A stretch of DNA of 49,685 bases. Source: Schlesneria paludicola DSM 18645 (GTDB lineage: Bacteria; Planctomycetota; Planctomycetia; Planctomycetales; Planctomycetaceae). A program made the translations under genes and the position numbers. The stretch spans positions 1-49,685 of the forward strand of contig CAMCMU010000036.1 in NCBI GenBank assembly GCA_945876035.1, given 5' to 3'. Position 1 is the stretch's first letter; each line of letters opens with the position of its first letter. The notes beneath the pieces are model-generated. The model was not told the origin of the DNA. It saw only the letters and a program-made list of their open reading frames with translations, and did no database searches. This document shows, in pieces, positions 29,665-38,396 of this stretch.

Positions 29665-30276
29665 GAATCGGTCCGAAACGCCAATGGCCTTGCCCGCTCA
29701 GTCATTCGGCGTACGGACCAGCCCGATCCGTGAAATCTGCTTGGATGGAAAAATTTGCTGCCGCAATCGTGGCTTGGATCGGCTTGAAGATAATCGACCC
29801 CGACGACATGTCACCAACACGCCTCACGACGTCAAAGGGATTGCTTTTCAATCTTCGGCAATAACGAACTCCGAATCCGCCTTCTCGTTTTTTCATTCCC
29901 TGAATTCCCCCTTCGAGGACTTGGAGCGTTGCTCACGGATTGACGACGATGCGGCTTTCGCTCGAGTCAATTGCTAACTTTTAGTCTGCGATTTCAGCGA
30001 ATGAATCATTCACTGAAATCGCTTAACATCCGCTAGGAGATCTTGCAGACGACTTGGACTGTTTTCTGCCAAACCATCCATTTGAACCGACTTGGTCTTG
30101 CAGCAGGCTACATCTGTGGGACCGCGAAACATTCATTCGGAGTGTGGCCTGTGGCATCAGATTCTTTTATCGATATCCAATGGACGCGGGCTCAACTGCA
30201 CCGCTTGTGATCATGGGCGTCACCTGTCGCCACGAATGTTAATTTTCGAATTCCTGACGAAACGCCGAAAGTCTAT
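29665..30276. other. Intergenic region with long hairpin
   Basis: 612 nt between gap and rpe on the plus strand. The only clear structure is the near-perfect hairpin at 29988-30022. Small frames here lack support. The rpe promoter should lie in the right half. Confidence 0.4.
29988..30022. repeat. 17-bp near-perfect inverted repeat
   Basis: GCGATTTCAGCGAATGA (29988-30004) pairs with 30006-30022 with one mismatch. No T-run follows on either strand. It may act as a factor-assisted terminator after gap or as a protein site upstream of rpe. Confidence 0.7.
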
Positions 30277-30969
30277 ATGTCGAAATGGCCTGCAAGTACT
30301 CCGATCATTGCTCCTTCAATGCTGAAGTGTGATTTCGGCAACTTGTCACAGGAGATTTGCCGCTTGGAATCCGCCGGGGCGTTCTGGATGCATTGGGACG
30401 TGATGGACGGACACTTCGTTCCGAATCTATCCTACGGAGCGATGCTTATCCAATCGGTTCGGGCGAGAACAAAGGCGTTTTTTGATGCCCACCTCATGAT
30501 TTCGGACCCGGGCAAGTATTTGAATGACTACATCCGGGCTGGATGCGATGCGATCACTTTTCATATTGAGGCCGTTTCCGAGCCAACAGCGTTATTGCGA
30601 CAAATTCGATCAGCAGGCAGGTTGGCCGGTTTGGCAATCAATCCCAAGACGCCCCCGGCGGTTATCGAACCGTATCTCAGTGAGTGCGATATTGTGTTGA
30701 CAATGAGCGTCGAACCTGGCTTCGGTGGACAGACGTTTATACCGCATGTCCTCGACAAGATACGACGACTGAAGACGCTCGTTGGGCCAACGACGTTGTT
30801 GTCAATCGACGGGGGAATTTCACAGGATAACATCCGAGTCGCCGCTGATGCGGGGTGCCAAGTATTTGTTGCAGGCAGTGCGATATTTGACGAATCAGAC
30901 TATACTTTGCCGCTTTCTATTCTCGAAAGATTGGCGAAAAACACTGTGGATGGAGCATCCTCGCCATGA
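30277..30969 (+). CDS. rpe: Ribulose-phosphate 3-epimerase
   Basis: 230 residues, the usual size. Interconverts ribulose 5-phosphate and xylulose 5-phosphate in the pentose phosphate pathway; cytoplasmic TIM barrel. Landmarks in order: [26 protein letters not shown] (catalytic Asp and metal-site His), [14 protein letters not shown], the [13 protein letters not shown] loop, and LSIDGGI with the second catalytic Asp, then VAGSAIF for phosphate binding. The ATG start is clear. The stop overlaps the accD start in ATGA at 30966-30969, so the two are translationally coupled. Confidence 0.97.
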   Translation: MSKWPASTPIIAPSMLKCDFGNLSQEICRLESAGAFWMHWDVMDGHFVPNLSYGAMLIQSVRARTKAFFDAHLMISDPGKYLNDYIRAGCDAITFHIEAVSEPTALLRQIRSAGRLAGLAINPKTPPAVIEPYLSECDIVLTMSVEPGFGGQTFIPHVLDKIRRLKTLVGPTTLLSIDGGISQDNIRVAADAGCQVFVAGSAIFDESDYTLPLSILERLAKNTVDGASSP

Positions 30970-31892
30970 ACGCCAGTATCCCGACGAAAGGGCAGAGTCG
31001 CGTGACACCTCCTGAAGACGAATCACTCGATCGGCGACCAAAATTTAACCGTCTTGTGGATGACCTCAGCAATGGTGATTCCTCTCCACGCAAGAAACGA
31101 GGTGTCCCCGAAGGACTGTGGATTCTCTGTGATTCCTGCAAGAGTACAATTTTTCGTAAGCTGGTCGAAAAGAATCTCTTTCTTTGCCCCGAATGTGATC
31201 ATCATTTCACGGTGCCTGGCCGCGAGCGAATCCGTCAACTTCTCGACGAAGACAGTTTCGAGGAATGGTTTGCCGAACTTGCTCCCAAGGACCCGCTCCA
31301 GTTTGTCGATTCGAAACCTTACAAAGATCGACTGATTTCTGAACAGAAGAAGTGCGGGATGAACGATGCCTGTATTGCGGGAAGAGGCTACATGCGAGGC
31401 CGACCTCTAGTCTTCGCTCTGACCGACTCCACATTCATCATGGGCAGCATGGGATCGGTCGTTGGTGAAAAACTGACCCGTTCGGTGGAAGAAGCAACTC
31501 GACTCAAATTGCCGCTGATCATCCTCAGCGGATCCGGAGGCGGCGCCCGGATGCACGAAGGGATTCTTTCGCTGATGCAGATGGGCAAGGTCTCGGCGGC
31601 GCTTGCTCGATATCACGAGGTGGGTGGCTTATTCATTTCGGTGCTCACCAATCCTACAATGGGGGGAGTTGCCGCCAGTTTCGCCTCCCTAGGTGACATC
31701 GTCATCGCTGAACCTAGAGCCTTGGTCGGATTTGCAGGCCCCCGAGTCGTCATGGCCACATGCCGGATTGACCTTCCCCCAGGATTCCAGACCAGTGAGT
31801 TTTTGCTGGACCACGGTTTTGTTGATCGCATCATCCCAAGACCCGAGTTGCGGACCGAAATTTCACGACTGATCGACTATTGTGAAATGTAA
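30966..31892 (+). CDS. accD: Acetyl-CoA carboxylase carboxyltransferase subunit beta
   Basis: 308 residues, near the family norm. Together with AccA it transfers the carboxyl group from biotin-BCCP to acetyl-CoA, giving malonyl-CoA for fatty-acid synthesis. A four-Cys zinc ribbon (Cys55, Cys58, Cys74, Cys77: CDSC...CPEC) precedes the crotonase-like carboxyltransferase core with [28 protein letters not shown] and the oxyanion-loop glycines. No AccA gene lies nearby. The ATGA overlap with rpe couples the two genes, an unusual pairing between pentose phosphate and lipid metabolism. Confidence 0.97.
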   Translation: MNASIPTKGQSRVTPPEDESLDRRPKFNRLVDDLSNGDSSPRKKRGVPEGLWILCDSCKSTIFRKLVEKNLFLCPECDHHFTVPGRERIRQLLDEDSFEEWFAELAPKDPLQFVDSKPYKDRLISEQKKCGMNDACIAGRGYMRGRPLVFALTDSTFIMGSMGSVVGEKLTRSVEEATRLKLPLIILSGSGGGARMHEGILSLMQMGKVSAALARYHEVGGLFISVLTNPTMGGVAASFASLGDIVIAEPRALVGFAGPRVVMATCRIDLPPGFQTSEFLLDHGFVDRIIPRPELRTEISRLIDYCEM

Positions 31893-32001
31893 TTTTATTT
31901 CCGGGAATTCTGTCAGAATCGGCTTTCGCTACCGCTACACAGAAATCCGCCAACTCGCTCGAACGGCTTCCCATTGACCGCCCCGGCGTCACGAATTGCC
32001 C

Positions 32002-32895
32002 ATGCTCAAATTATTGCAAAGGTTGTTCAACTCCAAGCCACGATTGGCGAAACTCGACGTAACCAAACGTTTTCAGTTGGTCAGCCGTGTCGGCCAAGGG
32101 AGCATGTCGAAGGTCTGGCGCGCCATTGACGGATTTACCGGAAAAACCGTGGCCCTCAAAGTCCTCGACATTGAAAAGACGAAACGCCTTGAAGCGAGAT
32201 TCATCGGTCTCCGGTCGAAAAAGCCTTCCGAAGGGGAAGTCTCCGTGACCCTCAAGCATCCGCATATCGTACAGACCTTTGAGCATGGCATCACCTGCAA
32301 CAAAGAGCAGTATCTAGTCATGGAGTTTGTTGAAGGCGTGAGTCTGAGTTATTTGATCGATATGCAAAATGAGGCCATGAAACGCAATCGACTACGGATG
32401 ATGATCGAGCTTGGAGAAGCAATCGCTTACTTTCACAAGCACAATTGGATTCACCGAGACATCTGTCCACGCAACGTGATTCTCAATGCAGAACTGTCTA
32501 TCAAACTAATCGACTTTGGACTCGTGGTTCCAAACACACCCGATTTTCAAGCCCCAGGAAATCGCACGGGAACGGCCGAGTACATGGCTCCAGAATTGAT
32601 CAAACGACAGCGGACGGATCAACGGATCGACATCTACTCCTATGCGCTGACCTGTTATCAAATGTACGCCAAGCGACTCCCTTGGCTGTCGATCGAGTCC
32701 TTGGATACGGTCATTCAACACCTGAACGTGCCTCCCGATGACGTTCGGATTCATGCCCCCGATATCGATACGAAAATTGCCGATGTGATCATGAAGGGCT
32801 TGGCCCTCTCACCGGATGACCGCTGGCAAACGATGACATTGATGGTGACCCAATTTCGTGAGGCCTATCTGGGTCGGAAACAGCGTCCGATATGA
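32002..32895 (+). CDS. Serine/threonine protein kinase with variant catalytic loop
   Basis: About 297 residues from the ATG at 32002; a TTG at 31996 is also in frame, and neither has a clear ribosome site. A complete kinase domain (about 24-290) shows a Gly-loop GQGSMSKVW, ATP-binding Lys53 (VALKVL), DFG (171-173) and APE (196-198). The catalytic loop reads HRDICPRN (151-158): the aspartate and asparagine are kept, but the Lys normally at HRDxK is Cys155. I have seen this variant in other planctomycete kinases. There is no transmembrane segment or extra domain, so it is a soluble kinase with unknown substrates. It is followed by an UvrD-type helicase gene on the same strand. Confidence 0.9.
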   Translation: MLKLLQRLFNSKPRLAKLDVTKRFQLVSRVGQGSMSKVWRAIDGFTGKTVALKVLDIEKTKRLEARFIGLRSKKPSEGEVSVTLKHPHIVQTFEHGITCNKEQYLVMEFVEGVSLSYLIDMQNEAMKRNRLRMMIELGEAIAYFHKHNWIHRDICPRNVILNAELSIKLIDFGLVVPNTPDFQAPGNRTGTAEYMAPELIKRQRTDQRIDIYSYALTCYQMYAKRLPWLSIESLDTVIQHLNVPPDDVRIHAPDIDTKIADVIMKGLALSPDDRWQTMTLMVTQFREAYLGRKQRPI

Positions 32896-33028
32896 ACCGC
32901 GGTTTCCGGAATTCCGGCGATCTCCTGTTTGATGGCTGAAGATGAGACGGATCGATTTCTTCGGTCAGCAATCGATGTCCGATGCTGTCCGCCGATCGAC
33001 TTTATAACAGAACAATGGCGATCCACCC

Positions 33029-35074
33029 ATGTCCTATGCCGCTTTTTCAAATTCAGCGTCCTCGTTCCGCGGCTCACCGAATCGGTCAATGACTTCCCCG
33101 ACGAGTTCCTCAAACATAGGAATGAGTTCACTCTCCGATTTGAACGACTCACAACATCAGGCGGTAACGACGCTTTCTGGACCGCTCCTAGTTCTCGCCG
33201 GAGCGGGAACCGGAAAGACTCGGGTGATCACGTTTCGAATGGCAGAATTGATCCGAAGCGGAATTGATTCTGGTCGAATCCTGTCGGTGACTTTTACAAA
33301 CAAAGCCGCTCGTGAAATGACAGGACGCATGAGCGGTTTGTTGTTGAAGCGATTGAAGACGCGGCCTCACATTTCTACGTTTCACTCATTGTGCGTCCGC
33401 ATCCTCCGGGAAGAAATTGAAGCTCTTGGCTACCCTCGTCAGTTCGTGATCTATGACCGGGGCGATCAGGAGTCCGCCGCACGAAAAGCCTTGCGCGATA
33501 TCCGCGTTGGCGATGCGACACTGAAACCGGCGGACCTGTTATCTTGCATCGGACGCTGGAAGATGAACGGAGTTCCACCTGAACAGGCCGCCGATGTGAT
33601 TCACGACGACCGCGACTATCTCGCCGCCTCGGCCTATCGCCGATACCAATTGTCACTTCGAGCCGCCGGTGCCGTTGATTTTGATGACCTACTTCTTTTG
33701 ACGGCACAGCTTTTTCACCACTTTCCGGAGGTCCTGACGAGACAGCAGAACAAATTTGATCACGTGCAGATTGACGAATACCAAGACACGAACGAAATGC
33801 AGTTTCAGATTGTTGCGGCATTGGTTCGTGAGCACCGTAACCTCTGCGTGGTAGGTGACGACGATCAATCGATTTACGGATGGCGAGGAGCCGAGGTTAA
33901 GCATATCCTGGGATTTCAACAGCAATTTCCGGGCGCGACAGTCGTACGATTGCAGGACAATTACCGCTGTACGACACAAATCATTCAGTGCGCGAATCAG
34001 CTTGTGCATCACAATTTGGGGCGGCACGAAAAGGTGTTGATAGCGCACAAAAGTGGTGCCGAAATCGCGGTCAAATCCTTTCCTGACGAACAACTGGAAG
34101 CGGAGTCCGTTGTTCGCGAAATCAACTATCTCGTGAAGGAACTCAAGGTTCCTCCACAGAATGTCGCCATCCTGTTTCGCACGAACGAGCAGCCTCGGCA
34201 ATTCGAGTCTGAACTTCGTCGCGTGCATCTCCCTTATGTCCTGAGCGGTGGACAGTCTTTTTTCGACCGGCGCGAGGTTCGTGACATGATGGCCTATCTG
34301 AAGGTCATCGCACACCCAATGGATGAGGTCTCACTGCTGCGGATTATCAATGTGCCAGCGCGAGGAATTGGCGACGCCTCCGTAGAAAAGTTACTCAACC
34401 GCGCAGTCAAAACCGGCCGCAAGCTCTGGGATGTCGTGTCCGAGGCCGCTGCCGAAAAAGAAATCAGCTCCAAAACTGCGAATGCTGTTTTCGCATTTCA
34501 AACGTTTCTCGACGAGTATCGCGAACGCTTCCGCATCACAGACGTCGGCTTGGCAACAACGTTTGAAACCCTGATTGAAGCGATTAATTACGAGTCAGAG
34601 ATTGCCAAGCAGTACAAGGAAGTGCATGAACAATTGGCTCGTTCTGGAGTTGTTGAAGAATGTATTTCGACGCTGCGTCAATATGAACAACGGGCGATAC
34701 GACCAAACCTCGTCGATTTTCTGGAAGAAACGACGCTCAGCGGAAATGACCGTGAATTTGGGGACGACGAGGAATTCGACAAGCCGGCGATTAAACTGAT
34801 GACGTTGCATAGTGCCAAGGGACTCGAATTCCATCATGTCTACCTTGTTGGATGGGAGGAGGGATTGCTTCCGCACCAGCGTTCCATCGACGATGGTTCG
34901 GCCACCGCTGTCGAGGAGGAACGCCGTCTGGCTTATGTCGGTATCACCCGCGCCCGCGATCATCTGACTATCTCGCATGCCCTGACTCGTAAAAAATGGG
35001 GAAAGCGTCGCGTGAGCCTCCCGTCTCGTTTCCTCGGTGAGATGAATGTCCCCCTCGAACAGGACGTCACATAA
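33029..35074 (+). CDS. UvrD/PcrA/Rep-type DNA helicase
   Basis: 681 residues. Superfamily 1A 3'-5' DNA helicase used in excision repair, replication restart and RecA-filament removal. The motifs are in order: Q-motif LNDSQHQAV, Walker A GAGTGKTR (58-65), DEYQDTN (motif II), GDDDQSIYGWRGA (III), LMTLHSAKGLEF (V) and EEERRLAYVGITRARD (VI). Residues 1-34 are Ser-rich and disordered; an ATG at 33122 (residue 32) would remove them and could be the true start. Slightly shorter than typical 720-residue PcrA because the C-terminal tail is small. Confidence 0.93.
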   Translation: MSYAAFSNSASSFRGSPNRSMTSPTSSSNIGMSSLSDLNDSQHQAVTTLSGPLLVLAGAGTGKTRVITFRMAELIRSGIDSGRILSVTFTNKAAREMTGRMSGLLLKRLKTRPHISTFHSLCVRILREEIEALGYPRQFVIYDRGDQESAARKALRDIRVGDATLKPADLLSCIGRWKMNGVPPEQAADVIHDDRDYLAASAYRRYQLSLRAAGAVDFDDLLLLTAQLFHHFPEVLTRQQNKFDHVQIDEYQDTNEMQFQIVAALVREHRNLCVVGDDDQSIYGWRGAEVKHILGFQQQFPGATVVRLQDNYRCTTQIIQCANQLVHHNLGRHEKVLIAHKSGAEIAVKSFPDEQLEAESVVREINYLVKELKVPPQNVAILFRTNEQPRQFESELRRVHLPYVLSGGQSFFDRREVRDMMAYLKVIAHPMDEVSLLRIINVPARGIGDASVEKLLNRAVKTGRKLWDVVSEAAAEKEISSKTANAVFAFQTFLDEYRERFRITDVGLATTFETLIEAINYESEIAKQYKEVHEQLARSGVVEECISTLRQYEQRAIRPNLVDFLEETTLSGNDREFGDDEEFDKPAIKLMTLHSAKGLEFHHVYLVGWEEGLLPHQRSIDDGSATAVEEERRLAYVGITRARDHLTISHALTRKKWGKRRVSLPSRFLGEMNVPLEQDVT

Positions 35075-35302
35075 AATCGGTTTTGATACCAATTCAGCAC
35101 CGCTGGTGACGCATCTTGAAAACAATCCCCGCGGCTGGCTGGTTCCGTGATGTTGGAAGGTCCGTTGAAAATATCGGCAGACAGCAACCTCGGAAGAGGA
35201 GCATGCCTGATCGCTCTTGGCTGAATTGCCACTGCCGCGTATGCTCTCGGCTTCAGATTCTCAGATTTCACTTGCCCTATCCCTTAACGACGTTTGGCAA
35301 TC

Positions 35303-36946
35303 ATGTATCGAATCCTGATCACCGACGATCTATCTCCTGCAGGCCTCAAAATTTTACAAGAGACTTCGAACATCGAAGTCGATGTTCGAAGTGGCAAGCA
35401 CACCCCGGAGCAGGTTCGAGAGTACCTGAAAACATCGGACGGAGTCATTATTCGCAGTGCCACTCAATTGACTTCCGAGATTTTGAAGGACCAATCGCGA
35501 CTGAGGGTCATCGTGCGGGCCGGTGTCGGCGTCGACAACATCGACCTCGCGGCGGCGACGCGAGAGGGAATCGTGGTCATGAACACCCCGGCAGGGAACA
35601 CGACCTCAACGGCCGAACAGGCCATGGCACTCCTGTTGGCCATGGCACGCAACATTGCACCCGCTGCGGCATCAATGAAGGCCGGAAAATGGGATCGAAA
35701 AAGCTTCACGGGAACTCAACTGGCAGGAAAAACAATCGCCGTTATTGGACTAGGTCGCATCGGGCTGACGGTGGCACGCCGCTGCAAGGCGTTCGAAATG
35801 CTGGTACTGGGATACGACCCGTTCCTCTCCGAAGAACGAGCACGTGCGGAGGGAATCGAACTGTATCGAGACATCGATGATCTCGTTGAAAAGTGCGATT
35901 TCCTGACCATCCACACCCCCATGACACCGGAAACGGAGGGGCTGATTAATGCGGAGCGAATTTCCAGAATGAAACGCGGCGTGCGGCTAATCAACGGCGC
36001 ACGCGGAGGCCTCATCGACGAAGTCGCCTTGATCGCGGCCATCCGATCCGGTCATGTCGCCGGTGCCGCATTGGATGTTTTCGTTGACGAGCCCCCCAAA
36101 GATTGGACGCTCTCTCAACTTCCACAGGTGCTGGCAACACCTCACCTAGGCGCATCGACAGATGAGGCACAAGAATTAGTCGCCGTGGAGGCGGCCGAAA
36201 TTATTACTGGTTTTTTGGTGCGTAACGAAGTTCGTCATGCCATCAACATGGCACCCATTTCTGCGGCTGAAATGGCGGACATGCATCCGTATCTCGATCT
36301 GGGTCGCCGGCTGGGACTCCTGCTCGCCCAGCTCAACAAGGCCGGAGTCCGTAAAGTCCGATTGCAGTTCAAGGGTGAGGCCGCAAGCAAGAAGACCTCC
36401 CTAATTTCGAGTGCGTTTGCGGCAGGACTGCTTTCCAATGCGCTTGCTGAGAACGTCAATATCGTCAATGCAGACATGCTCGCCAGAGATCGAGGAATCG
36501 AAATCAGCGAAGAACTGTCACACGAGGTCGGTGATTTCTCAACACTCGTCTCGGCAACAATCGTCACAGATACGGGCGAACTGACCGCAGCCGGGACCAT
36601 TTTTGGCAAACAGTTCCTGCGTCTGGTCCGTCTTGACCAATTCCATCTGGACGCCTATCTCGATGGACCGCTGATGCTGTACCGACATATCGACCGCCCG
36701 GGCGTCATCGGATTTATTGGCACCATCTGCGGAAAACGAGGAGTGAACATTGCTCATATGGCCTTGGGACGCGAGAAAAACGAACCCGGTGGTGACGCCA
36801 TCGCCGTTCTTAATCTCGACAATCAGCCGGATGCCGATACGCTGCTCGAAGTGTCACAAAATCCTGCCGTCACAGGTGTCCATCTCGTTGTGTTGCCTAA
36901 AGCAGGCGAACCATTGCCCTGGCTGGTGAGAGCTACCCCGTTTTAG
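35303..36946 (+). CDS. serA: D-3-phosphoglycerate dehydrogenase
   Basis: 547 residues from the ATG at 35303 (an in-frame TTG is at 35294). First step of serine synthesis: oxidises 3-phosphoglycerate to 3-phosphohydroxypyruvate with NAD+. An N-terminal substrate/NAD core contains VIGLGRIG and the catalytic triad segments (NGARGGLIDE; TPHLGAST), then an allosteric-substrate-binding intermediate domain (about 330-460) and a C-terminal ACT domain (LMLYRHIDRPGVIGFIGTI). This is the long type I form seen in actinobacteria and planctomycetes; serine feedback through the ACT/ASB domains is known for it. It stands alone on the plus strand. Confidence 0.97.
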   Translation: MYRILITDDLSPAGLKILQETSNIEVDVRSGKHTPEQVREYLKTSDGVIIRSATQLTSEILKDQSRLRVIVRAGVGVDNIDLAAATREGIVVMNTPAGNTTSTAEQAMALLLAMARNIAPAAASMKAGKWDRKSFTGTQLAGKTIAVIGLGRIGLTVARRCKAFEMLVLGYDPFLSEERARAEGIELYRDIDDLVEKCDFLTIHTPMTPETEGLINAERISRMKRGVRLINGARGGLIDEVALIAAIRSGHVAGAALDVFVDEPPKDWTLSQLPQVLATPHLGASTDEAQELVAVEAAEIITGFLVRNEVRHAINMAPISAAEMADMHPYLDLGRRLGLLLAQLNKAGVRKVRLQFKGEAASKKTSLISSAFAAGLLSNALAENVNIVNADMLARDRGIEISEELSHEVGDFSTLVSATIVTDTGELTAAGTIFGKQFLRLVRLDQFHLDAYLDGPLMLYRHIDRPGVIGFIGTICGKRGVNIAHMALGREKNEPGGDAIAVLNLDNQPDADTLLEVSQNPAVTGVHLVVLPKAGEPLPWLVRATPF

Positions 36947-37508
36947 GTGTGGCGGTAGACGCCGAACTCGAGGCCATTTCATGACGCGACTTCGATGAAC
37001 TGAATTCAGAATGCGGTCGCCACGTTTCTCGGGCGTATCGAGCACTCTTTCCGCTCCGTTACCGAGGAGTTTTTTTTGCTTGGAGAAGACCCCGCCGATC
37101 GGGTGAGTCCGGCAAGAGGTAATACCCATTTTTCAGAAGCGTAAAAATTGGCTGTGGAACGTTTATTTGCGTTTGAGCCTCGCTCTCGAAAATCGCTTTG
37201 TTTTGAAAACGGACGGCGATCTCGGGAATAACGTGTCCTCTGGCCTTCGTCGAACTTGCTTGATGCTGTCGACCTCGGTGGTGACCGGAGAAATGAGCAC
37301 TCGAACTGGAACGCGCTCCACCGGGAATGGTGTGCAATAAACTTTGCCGCCGTTTTAAATAGCAATCACTCAAGGCACCGGTCGCTCAATGAGAGGTGAT
37401 AATCAGCGGACTTTCGGTTAAACTTCTTTTTTTGGCCACCACGACTGGCCGGCAAATTACATTCTTGCCCGACCGTTGAGGTCGGTTGCTTTCGACCGGT
37501 CTCGACTC
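36947..37508. other. Intergenic region with leader hairpins
   Basis: 562 nt between serA and the SUMF1 gene. A 4-bp stem followed by nine T (37054-37078) is a weak serA terminator candidate. The last 40 nt before the SUMF1 start hold two mutually exclusive small hairpins (listed separately). Minus-strand frames here have no support. Confidence 0.4.
37469..37497 (+). promoter_or_regulatory. Competing leader hairpins before the SUMF1 gene
   Basis: CCGACC (37469-37474) can pair with GGTCGG (37480-37485). GGTCG (37480-37484) can alternatively pair with CGACC (37493-37497). The two stems share one strand and exclude each other, 11-35 nt before the ATG at 37509. This could affect initiation or simply be GC-rich leader sequence. 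Confidence 0.3.
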
Positions 37509-38396
37509 ATGTTTCCACATTCCCTCGCCATGTTTCTACTGTGGTGCTCGTTTTCACTAGCGGCCGCCGTTGCTGCAGAGATCGTTCCTAACGAGTTACC
37601 GCCGTTGGTCTTCCCGTTCTCATCAGCACAGGCGAAGGACGCACAGGAGTCATTGGCGCAGTCGTTGGGGTATCCGGTCATGGAGACCAACGCATTAGGG
37701 ATGGAGCTCGTGTTGATCCCCCCGGGAACCTTCACGATGGGCAGCCAGACGACTGAAAAGGCTCGAGCTGACGACGAAGACCCGGTGGAGGTCACATTAA
37801 CTAAGCCTTTCTGGCTAGGTAAGACAGAGGTGACGCAGGGTCAGTGGGAACACGTAATGGGAACGTCACCTTGGAAGGGTGAAAAATATGTGAACGAAGA
37901 TCCCAAGAATGCGGTGAGTTGGGTGAGTTGGAAGATGGCACAGCAGTTTGTCGAGAGTTTGAGCAATCGAGAGGGCGTGACGTACCGTTTGCCGACGGAA
38001 GCGGAGTGGGAGTGGAGTTGTCGCGCGGGAACATCCAGCAGTTTTAGCATCGGAGAGAATGAAGCGGTCTCGACACACCACCGTTGGTACTGGCCCTTCT
38101 GCGGTAGCGGCACTGGCAAGCGTGAGTTGTACGCGCATCCGGTTGGTGGGACACCGGCGAATCCATTCGGTCTAAACGACATGCACGGGAATGTGTATGA
38201 GTGGTGCGCGGACAGTTATTTTGACAAACTACCGGGGGGAACGAACCCGCTGGTGATGACGGTGAGTGATTTTCGTGTGGTTCGAGGAGGCTCATGGAGC
38301 TACAATCCACAGGATTGTAGCTCCGCCGACCGTGGCAGACTCAAGCTCGATTACCGCTGCGGCGTCACCGGGTTTCGTGTCTTGAGAACGCAATAA
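37509..38396 (+). CDS. Exported SUMF1 / formylglycine-generating-fold protein
   Basis: About 295 residues. ATG at 37509 is preferred over a TTG at 37476; a signal peptide follows (MFLLWCSFSLAAAVAA). Residues about 50-293 form the SUMF1 C-lectin-like domain: MELVLIPPGTFTMGS, LGKTEVTQGQWEHVMG, RLPTEAEWEWSCRAGT, HGNVYEWCAD, VVRGGSW and GFRVLR. The active-site Cys pair of true formylglycine-generating enzymes is not evident; Cys in QDCSSADR and YRC are spaced differently. It is probably a non-sulfatase-activating member, many of which are fused to or paired with kinases in planctomycetes. A perfect hairpin lies inside its 3' coding part. Confidence 0.9.
   Translation: MFPHSLAMFLLWCSFSLAAAVAAEIVPNELPPLVFPFSSAQAKDAQESLAQSLGYPVMETNALGMELVLIPPGTFTMGSQTTEKARADDEDPVEVTLTKPFWLGKTEVTQGQWEHVMGTSPWKGEKYVNEDPKNAVSWVSWKMAQQFVESLSNREGVTYRLPTEAEWEWSCRAGTSSSFSIGENEAVSTHHRWYWPFCGSGTGKRELYAHPVGGTPANPFGLNDMHGNVYEWCADSYFDKLPGGTNPLVMTVSDFRVVRGGSWSYNPQDCSSADRGRLKLDYRCGVTGFRVLRTQ
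38296..38324. repeat. 13-bp perfect hairpin within SUMF1 coding sequence
   Basis: GGAGCTACAATCC (38296-38308), loop ACA, then its exact complement (38312-38324). It encodes part of SWSYNPQDCSS, the segment that lines the ligand face of the fold. Confidence 0.85.
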
